A stretch of DNA of 36,388 bases, from the NCBI GenBank assembly GCA_033810155.1, contig JAPXKJ010000009.1:1-36388 (forward strand), read 5' to 3'. The number at the start of each line of letters is the position of its first letter. Position 1 is the first letter of the stretch. The notes below the pieces were generated by a model. That model saw only the letters and a list, made by a program, of their open reading frames with translations. It was not told the origin of the DNA and ran no database searches. This document shows positions 31,720 to 36,388 of the stretch, one piece after another. A program made the translations under genes and the position numbers. The DNA is from UBA3907 sp033810155. Its GTDB lineage: Bacteria; Bacillota; Sulfobacillia; Fermentithermobacillales; Fermentithermobacillaceae.

Positions 31720-32881
31720 GGTCTGCGACGTCGTAGTAGTTGGCTGTGGCGTGATAGGTGCAGCCATAACATATTACTTATCGGCAGCTGGTATGAAGGT
31801 GATCGCCGTGGACAGGTCGGACATAGCTTCTGGTACGTCATCGGCTTGTGACGGGAATATACTTGCAATAGACAAAAAGCCTGGTTTTGACTCAAGAATG
31901 GCTCTCGAAAGCCAAAAACTCTTCGAAACCCTTGAAAAGGAGCTTTCGTTTGACTTGGAATACAGGCATCTTGGAAGCACTCTGGCTGTAGAGGACGAAT
32001 ATCAAGTAGAACAGGCTGCCGAATGGGAAAAAGCCATGAGGGAGTCAGGGCTTGATGTCAGATTGATAGGACCGTCAGACGTGCACTCATACGAACCTAG
32101 GGTAGCCGAGGACATCCTTGGACTTTTGGAGTGCGCTTCTGACGCTTCACTAAACCCCATAGCGCTGGTCCGCGCCTATGTACTTGCAGCTAGAGAAAAT
32201 GGGGCGGTCATAGAGGAGTTTACCAGGGTTAAGGACATCTTGATTACCGCTGACGGTCGTGTTGCGGGAGTTGACACTGATTTTGGCAAGATACTGGCGC
32301 CATTCGTGGTATTGGCCGCAGGGGTCTGGACCCCGGAGATAGCTAAAACGTGTGGCATTCGCATTCCGATCCTGCCTCGCAAGGGCCATATTATTGTATC
32401 CGAAAGGACTTTTAGCGTTGGTAGTAGGAAGATTCAGGAATTTGGGTATCTGATGGCAAAATTCGGAACAATAGACAGGCGCGGCGTAGATCGTGAAACA
32501 GAGCAATACGGCATAGCCATGGTATTTGAACCTACCCCCCACGGCAACTTTCTTATAGGTTCAAGTAGAGAGTTTGTGGGATTTGATACTTCCTGCGACG
32601 CGAAAATTGTAGCGCTCATGGCAAAACGAGCCATGAGGTTCTTTCCTTGCATCAAGGACATTAGAGTTATAAGGACATATGCAGGGCTCAGGCCCTACAC
32701 ACCTGATCATCGCCCTATAATCTCCGAGGTAGACGGCATTTCAGGTTTGTATGTTGCTTCGGGTCACGAAGGCGATGGGATAGGGTTAGCTCCTATTACA
32801 GGTGTTTTGGTGCGTGACATGATTCTCAAGCAACCTTCGCAGATACCCCTAGAACCCCTTAGTTTGAGGAGATTTGCATAG
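31712..32881 (+). CDS. FAD-dependent oxidoreductase of the DAO family, catalytic beta subunit
   Basis: Substrate-oxidising flavoprotein related to D-amino acid dehydrogenases, sarcosine oxidase and HcnC. It begins CDVVVVGCGVIGAAITYYLS (FAD Rossmann motif), then AVDRSDIASGTSSACDGNIL, SLNPIALVRAYVLAARENGA, VVLAAGVWTPEIAKTCGIRI, PRKGHIIVSE, and near the end YAGLRPYTPDHRPIISEV and ASGHEGDGIGLAPITG. The ATG at 31712 is taken as start; GTG at 31700 is possible and adds four residues. With the epimerase upstream, I infer oxidation of D-hydroxyproline or D-proline to the corresponding imino acid (pyrroline-4-hydroxy-2-carboxylate in the Hyp case). Direct L-proline oxidation, as in archaeal PDH beta, is an alternative. 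Confidence 0.87.
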   Translation: MNKVCDVVVVGCGVIGAAITYYLSAAGMKVIAVDRSDIASGTSSACDGNILAIDKKPGFDSRMALESQKLFETLEKELSFDLEYRHLGSTLAVEDEYQVEQAAEWEKAMRESGLDVRLIGPSDVHSYEPRVAEDILGLLECASDASLNPIALVRAYVLAARENGAVIEEFTRVKDILITADGRVAGVDTDFGKILAPFVVLAAGVWTPEIAKTCGIRIPILPRKGHIIVSERTFSVGSRKIQEFGYLMAKFGTIDRRGVDRETEQYGIAMVFEPTPHGNFLIGSSREFVGFDTSCDAKIVALMAKRAMRFFPCIKDIRVIRTYAGLRPYTPDHRPIISEVDGISGLYVASGHEGDGIGLAPITGVLVRDMILKQPSQIPLEPLSLRRFA

Positions 32882-32910
32882 AAACAAATCTCGTAAAAGC
32901 AGGAGTTTTC

Positions 32911-32959
32911 TTGGCTATGGAGAACCTTCTCAATATGTATAGACATCAGACAATCTGAT
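32911..32959 (+). promoter_or_regulatory. Candidate promoter and palindromic operator for the DUF885 gene
   Basis: TTGGCT (32911-32916) and TATGTA (32934-32939) are 17 bases apart. Directly downstream lies the perfect palindrome ATCAGA-CAA-TCTGAT (32945-32959), which covers the expected start of transcription. It overlaps AGACATCAGACA (32941-32952), the exact complement of 24464-24475 upstream of the B cassette. This layout suits repression by the GntR/FCD protein. Confidence 0.5.
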
Positions 32960-33024
32960 CGGAAGCGGAACGGGTGTGCTTCTGCCCTCGTTGCGCATTA
33001 GCTCAATCAAGGAGGCGGTTGGAA

Positions 33025-34683
33025 ATGGGTGAGAAAGATAGCGTTAAGCTGGTCCAATTGTACAGAGACTTTGACGAAAGATGTGCTACTTGTCTTGATC
33101 AGATAAAAAGCACCAGAAGATACGAAAAGCAGTTGTATGTACCTTCTGAGGAAACTCGAAAAAACGCCGAGAGGGCTCTACAAGAACTTTTAGCTGAGGC
33201 CAGCGAACTAGAGGCGCCTGATGTTGTTTTTGAGATACTCAAGAATCATTTTGACGAGTTCATTCGCGAGCAAATGTCCCACCTCAGGGGGATGTTTGCC
33301 GGACCTAGTTCTTTTATCAGCGGAATATCGAACACAATTGACTACTACTCAAGGAAAGACTCACGTAGCAGTTTAGAAAGATCAGAGATCCTTCTAAGTA
33401 GGTTGAACAACATAGACGCGGTTTGGTCGGGTGTAAGAAAACTTCTTCCCTCTACTGCGATAGATGAAGTATCGCAGATGGCAGATGTATGTGACACTCT
33501 TTCTACGGTAGCAAAAAAGATGGTCCCTAGGGTTCCCGAATTATATAGCGGCATGTCAGAAAAACTCATTCAGGAAGTACAGTCAGAGTTAGAACGGGTA
33601 TCTGAACGGGCAAAGGGCTGGGAAGAAGAGGTAAAGGAATTTGTGGAATCAAGAAAGGGTGGTTCCGGACAGCAGGAGGTAGTGTCAGAGAAGGATCCCA
33701 TCGAAGAATACAGGTATCTACTTTTGAATCAGTTCGGAGTGGACCTAGACCAGATATTATCCTGGCATGAGGAAGAAATCGAAAAGACCAGATCTGAGAT
33801 GTTCGAAATCGCTAATGGTATTAACGTTCCAGGATTACCAAAGGTAGATTCAGTAGAAGATGTGGTAGAGATATTGAACAAGTTCGAGGGCCCGTGTGAC
33901 GAGCCTGACGAGATGTTCGTTAGGATGAGAGATTATCTAGACAGGGCTCAAAAGGCCACGCGCGAGTTTGTGAAACTTCCGGAAGAAAGTGTTGTGGTGG
34001 TTCCTACGCCAGATACCCTCGTCAAGCACTATCCTTGGGGAGGATACGGAGGAGGCTGTCCAAGGAGAAGGCCTCTTCAGGGCGAAACATTCCTTAACGT
34101 TGAGAATTACAAAGCTGTAACCGACGGCTGGATCAGGATGAATTCGGTACACGAGTGCTATCCAGGGCATCACGTTCAATGGGTGCGCTCGGTGTTAGAT
34201 CCTCTTCCTGAGACAGTTAAGGTTGGTGCTCGCGGGGTTCCAACTCTGGAGGGCAGCGCCCACAGGTCAGAACGTCTTATGGAATTCATCTATCCAGATG
34301 ATCCATTCTATCCGCTATTTGTGGCGTATAGGCGTCACCATACCTCGGTGCGGATAAAAGCAGATTTGTGGCTCAGGTATTTTGGGCGTCCCTTTGACGA
34401 TGTGGTTGATCTATATGTCCAAGAGCTTGGCTTTGAAAGGAAAGTTGCATCAGGTCAAGTGTTGGCTCAAAACCTCATGAAGGGCTATTTCACCTGTTAT
34501 TACTATGGAATGAAACGTTTGACAGACCTTGAGCAGCAACTGGGATACAGCCAGAAAGATTTCACGGAACTGATTTTTTCTATTCCAAGGGTTAGCCTCA
34601 AGACTATGGAAGAATTCTTGAAACTAAGCGAGCCTGATAAGTCTAGATTGCTAACCGGGTTTCCTAGCAAGGTAACACTCTAG
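33025..34683 (+). CDS. DUF885 family protein, predicted metallopeptidase
   Basis: Soluble, largely helical protein of the DUF885 family. The family hallmark HExYPGHHxQ is present as HECYPGHHVQ beginning at His376, with downstream ligand-region candidates in EGSAHRSERLMEF. It lacks a signal peptide, so action is cytoplasmic. The real start is ATG at 33025 (MGEKDSVKL), behind AAGGAGG 9 bases upstream; upstream codons contain cysteine-rich untypical sequence. The N-terminal 250 residues include long coiled helices (LIQEVQSELERVSERAKGWE). The proline-peptide context (M24 gene next, Hyp catabolism upstream) suggests turnover of collagen-like oligopeptides; specificity is inference. Length 552 is within the family range. 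Confidence 0.83.
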   Translation: MGEKDSVKLVQLYRDFDERCATCLDQIKSTRRYEKQLYVPSEETRKNAERALQELLAEASELEAPDVVFEILKNHFDEFIREQMSHLRGMFAGPSSFISGISNTIDYYSRKDSRSSLERSEILLSRLNNIDAVWSGVRKLLPSTAIDEVSQMADVCDTLSTVAKKMVPRVPELYSGMSEKLIQEVQSELERVSERAKGWEEEVKEFVESRKGGSGQQEVVSEKDPIEEYRYLLLNQFGVDLDQILSWHEEEIEKTRSEMFEIANGINVPGLPKVDSVEDVVEILNKFEGPCDEPDEMFVRMRDYLDRAQKATREFVKLPEESVVVVPTPDTLVKHYPWGGYGGGCPRRRPLQGETFLNVENYKAVTDGWIRMNSVHECYPGHHVQWVRSVLDPLPETVKVGARGVPTLEGSAHRSERLMEFIYPDDPFYPLFVAYRRHHTSVRIKADLWLRYFGRPFDDVVDLYVQELGFERKVASGQVLAQNLMKGYFTCYYYGMKRLTDLEQQLGYSQKDFTELIFSIPRVSLKTMEEFLKLSEPDKSRLLTGFPSKVTL

Positions 34684-34782
34684 GGAACGAAGGTGAATTC
34701 TCTTTCAAAGAAGAATGTATTTGATGGTACTTGACGGATGTTGGCCAAGTTTTTGCTCAAAGAAAGGAGACTGAACGTAACT

Positions 34783-35976
34783 ATGCGCAAGTTTCGGGTT
34801 TCTCCAGACGAATTCAAGAGGCGGACTGACGTTGTACTCGAAGAAATGAAGGGTAAGGACATTAAGGGCTTTGTGTTTTGGAGTTCAGTCAGTATTTTTT
34901 ATCTTTCCGGGTTTGCGTTTATACCAACAGAGAGACCGCTGTGCCTCATTTTGTCCCAAGATGGCAAAAAAACGATCTTCGGGCCTAGATTGGAGCTTGA
35001 GCATGCCCGAGAATGTCCTGAGGTAGCAGATATAAGGACATATCCTGACTATCCGGGTAAGACGCATCCAATGAAGCAGTTAGGAAAACTTTTAGAAGAG
35101 ATGGGCTTAGGTACGGGTAAGATCGGAAGCGACGGAGGCGGATATGCATCGTCCTCGGGCTATCGAGGACCCAAGCTGTCTGAAGTCTTGCCTTCGGCGG
35201 AGATACTCATCGATCCCTACCTTATAGAGAACATGAGAATGGTTAAGTCCAAAGAGGAGATCTTACTCATAAAGGAAAGCTGCAGATGGGGGAATCTTGC
35301 CCACAAGTTCCTACAGCTTTACTCAAAGCCTGGAGCCTATGAGAATGAAATTTCAGCCAGAGCTTCCCTAGAAGCCACGATAGCTATGATTAACACCTTG
35401 GGGCAGCTTTATGATCCGACCACCATAGGGCGCGGTGGCGCTAGCGCCGGTTTTAGAGGGCAGATTGGGCCTAACTCGGCTTTGCCTCATGCCATGTCGA
35501 TAAACGCTGTCCTTAAGCCCGGGGATGTTTTGGTTACAGGTGCGGGTGCGGGAGTTTTTGGATATAACAGTGAGCTGGAAAGGACTATGTTTGTAGGTGA
35601 ACCCGACGATGAGAAGAAGAAGTACTTTGACTTGATGATGCAGGCACAACAAGTAGCTTTTGATAACATAAAGCCGGGCCGCAAGTGTTCAGAGGTTGAT
35701 GCGGCTGTGTCCGCTTTTTATGAGAAGCACAATCTTTGGGACTACTGGAGACATCACACGGGCCACGCTCTTGGCTTACTTGGTCACGAGGCGCCTTTCT
35801 TCGATGTAGCAGATGATACCATAATCAAGCCAGGAATGGTGTTTAGCGTTGAACCAGGGCTTTACGTGATGGGTCTTGGAGGATTTAGGCATTCCGATAC
35901 GATATTGGTTACTGAAACTGGTATCGAAATGCTCACTTACTATCCGAGAGACTTGGAGTCTCTTATCTGCGGATGA
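34783..35976 (+). CDS. M24 (pita-bread) family protein, Xaa-Pro peptidase-like with altered metal ligands
   Basis: Creatinase/aminopeptidase P fold protein. It has an N-terminal creatinase-like domain (VFWSSVSIFYLSGFAF, TERPLCLIL) and a C-terminal pita-bread domain (MRMVKSKEEILLIKESC, GRGGASAGFRGQIGPNSALP, HHTGHALGLLGHEAP, KPGMVFSVEPGLYV). The canonical two-metal ligands (D, D, H, E, E) are not all present: the first Asp is replaced in LVTGAGAGVFGYNSELERT, the second is Glu, and the final R-x-E-D is RHSD. The His and one Glu remain. It therefore may be a non-metallo M24 enzyme, as creatinase and ectoine hydrolase are, and not a true prolidase. ATG at 34783 follows AAAGGAGA; the ATG at 34738 has no site. 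It lies 100 bases after the DUF885 gene. Confidence 0.82.
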   Translation: MRKFRVSPDEFKRRTDVVLEEMKGKDIKGFVFWSSVSIFYLSGFAFIPTERPLCLILSQDGKKTIFGPRLELEHARECPEVADIRTYPDYPGKTHPMKQLGKLLEEMGLGTGKIGSDGGGYASSSGYRGPKLSEVLPSAEILIDPYLIENMRMVKSKEEILLIKESCRWGNLAHKFLQLYSKPGAYENEISARASLEATIAMINTLGQLYDPTTIGRGGASAGFRGQIGPNSALPHAMSINAVLKPGDVLVTGAGAGVFGYNSELERTMFVGEPDDEKKKYFDLMMQAQQVAFDNIKPGRKCSEVDAAVSAFYEKHNLWDYWRHHTGHALGLLGHEAPFFDVADDTIIKPGMVFSVEPGLYVMGLGGFRHSDTILVTETGIEMLTYYPRDLESLICG

Positions 35977-36000
35977 TGCAGTAACTGCGGCAAGAACGAA

Positions 36001-36042
36001 GGAGCAGGGGCTATCAGATAGAGGAGGCCCCTGCTCCTTTTT
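36001..36042 (+). terminator. Strong Rho-independent terminator at the end of the catabolic island
   Basis: GGAGCAGGGGC (36001-36011) pairs perfectly with GCCCCTGCTCC (36027-36037), followed by TTTTT. It is 25 bases after the M24 stop and ends the island before tsaC. Confidence 0.9.
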
Positions 36043-36177
36043 ACGTGAGATATGTTCAGGTATACCCTGAGAACGCATTTTGGGCAGGCCTTTTGAGGAG
36101 AAGTTCTTGCGAAGTTATATGTTTTGTCGCTAGATGGTAGAATAGAGAAGATGACGAATCCGGGGGTGAGACTAGCG

Positions 36178-36388
36178 TTGGATACAGTCGTTTACAAGGT
36201 AGACCCTTTGCACCCTGATGAAGAGATAATCTCCAAATGCGCAGAGGTAATTTTGCGGGGTGGCCTGGTAGCGTTCCCTACTGAGACTGTATATGGGATC
36301 GGCGCAAACGGCCTCGATCCTGACGCAGTAGCAAAGATATTCGAGGCTAAAGGGAGGCCCCCAGATAATCCGCTTATACTGCACGTCT
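36178..36388 (+). CDS. tsaC: L-threonylcarbamoyladenylate synthase (TsaC/Sua5), 3' part outside window
   Basis: First enzyme of tRNA t6A synthesis; it makes threonylcarbamoyl-AMP from threonine, bicarbonate and ATP. The visible 70 residues hold the family's N-terminal block: ILRGGLVAFPTETVYGIGAN, DAVAKIFEAKGRPPDNPLI. I choose TTG at 36178 (MDTVVYKVDPLHP), because GGGGGTGA lies 8 bases upstream; in-frame ATG at 36151 and GTG at 36166 are alternatives. In many Firmicutes tsaC follows prmC directly; here prmC ends at 16933, so the segment in between is an insertion relative to that order. The gene continues past the window. Confidence 0.93.
   Translation, partial: MDTVVYKVDPLHPDEEIISKCAEVILRGGLVAFPTETVYGIGANGLDPDAVAKIFEAKGRPPDNPLILHV

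Noticed and set aside
31440..31895. Minus-strand open frame of 151 codons opposite the delta and beta subunit genes.
   Set aside because: It is opposite two overlapping conserved genes and is low in recognisable protein features.

Overview
The window looks like a chromosomal piece of an anaerobic, amino-acid-fermenting member of the Bacillota (Clostridia-like). The basis is a block of Gram-positive type gene order (rho, a PHP phosphatase, rpmE, a DUF1385/YqhQ gene, prfA, prmC), a CpsB/CpsC/CpsD-type exopolysaccharide kinase-phosphatase module, frequent TTG and GTG starts behind strong purine-rich ribosome binding sites, and oxygen-sensitive glycyl radical chemistry. The genus cannot be read from the sequence.

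Layout. (1) 1-1160: 3' part of an S41 C-terminal processing peptidase. (2) 1292-7872, minus strand: an exopolysaccharide cluster with a PHP tyrosine phosphatase, a BY-kinase and a Wzz-like adaptor. It also holds a second Wzz gene wrecked by an internal TAG and an IS256-family remnant, a large O-antigen ligase/polymerase-like protein, and a stray Wzz C-terminal fragment at the far end. (3) 8155-10129: kal and kce, two enzymes of the 3,5-diaminohexanoate lysine fermentation pathway, then a small transaldolase/fructose-6-phosphate aldolase. (4) 10414-16933: rho, PHP phosphatase, rpmE, DUF1385, prfA, prmC. (5) 17017-18003: a D-Ala-D-Ala-ligase-like ATP-grasp enzyme. (6) 18421-24433: two paralogous copies of one four-gene membrane-protein cassette, facing each other tail to tail around a shared bidirectional terminator. 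The first gene of each is a DUF6754-type protein. (7) 24641-35976: a hydroxyproline/proline and peptide catabolism island. It has a glycyl radical activase, a HypD-like trans-4-hydroxy-L-proline dehydratase, a GntR/FCD regulator, a proline racemase/hydroxyproline epimerase-family enzyme, a four-subunit flavin/iron-sulfur amino acid dehydrogenase, a DUF885 peptidase-like protein and an M24 (prolidase-like) protein. (8) 36178-end: the start of tsaC/sua5, which in many Firmicutes directly follows prmC; here about 19 kb separates them.

How it may work together. Regions 7 and 8 suggest an accessory island for collagen- or gelatin-like peptides inserted between prmC and tsaC. Peptidases would release Hyp and Pro, HypD would dehydrate trans-4-hydroxyproline to pyrroline-5-carboxylate, and the epimerase plus dehydrogenase would handle D-forms. 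A recurring TGTCTGA/TCAGACA motif lies upstream of the B cassette, the activase-hypD operon, the GntR gene and the DUF885 gene, so one regulator may control them all, including one copy of the uncharacterised membrane cassette. That cassette, duplicated and inverted, is the best candidate here for an undescribed system.
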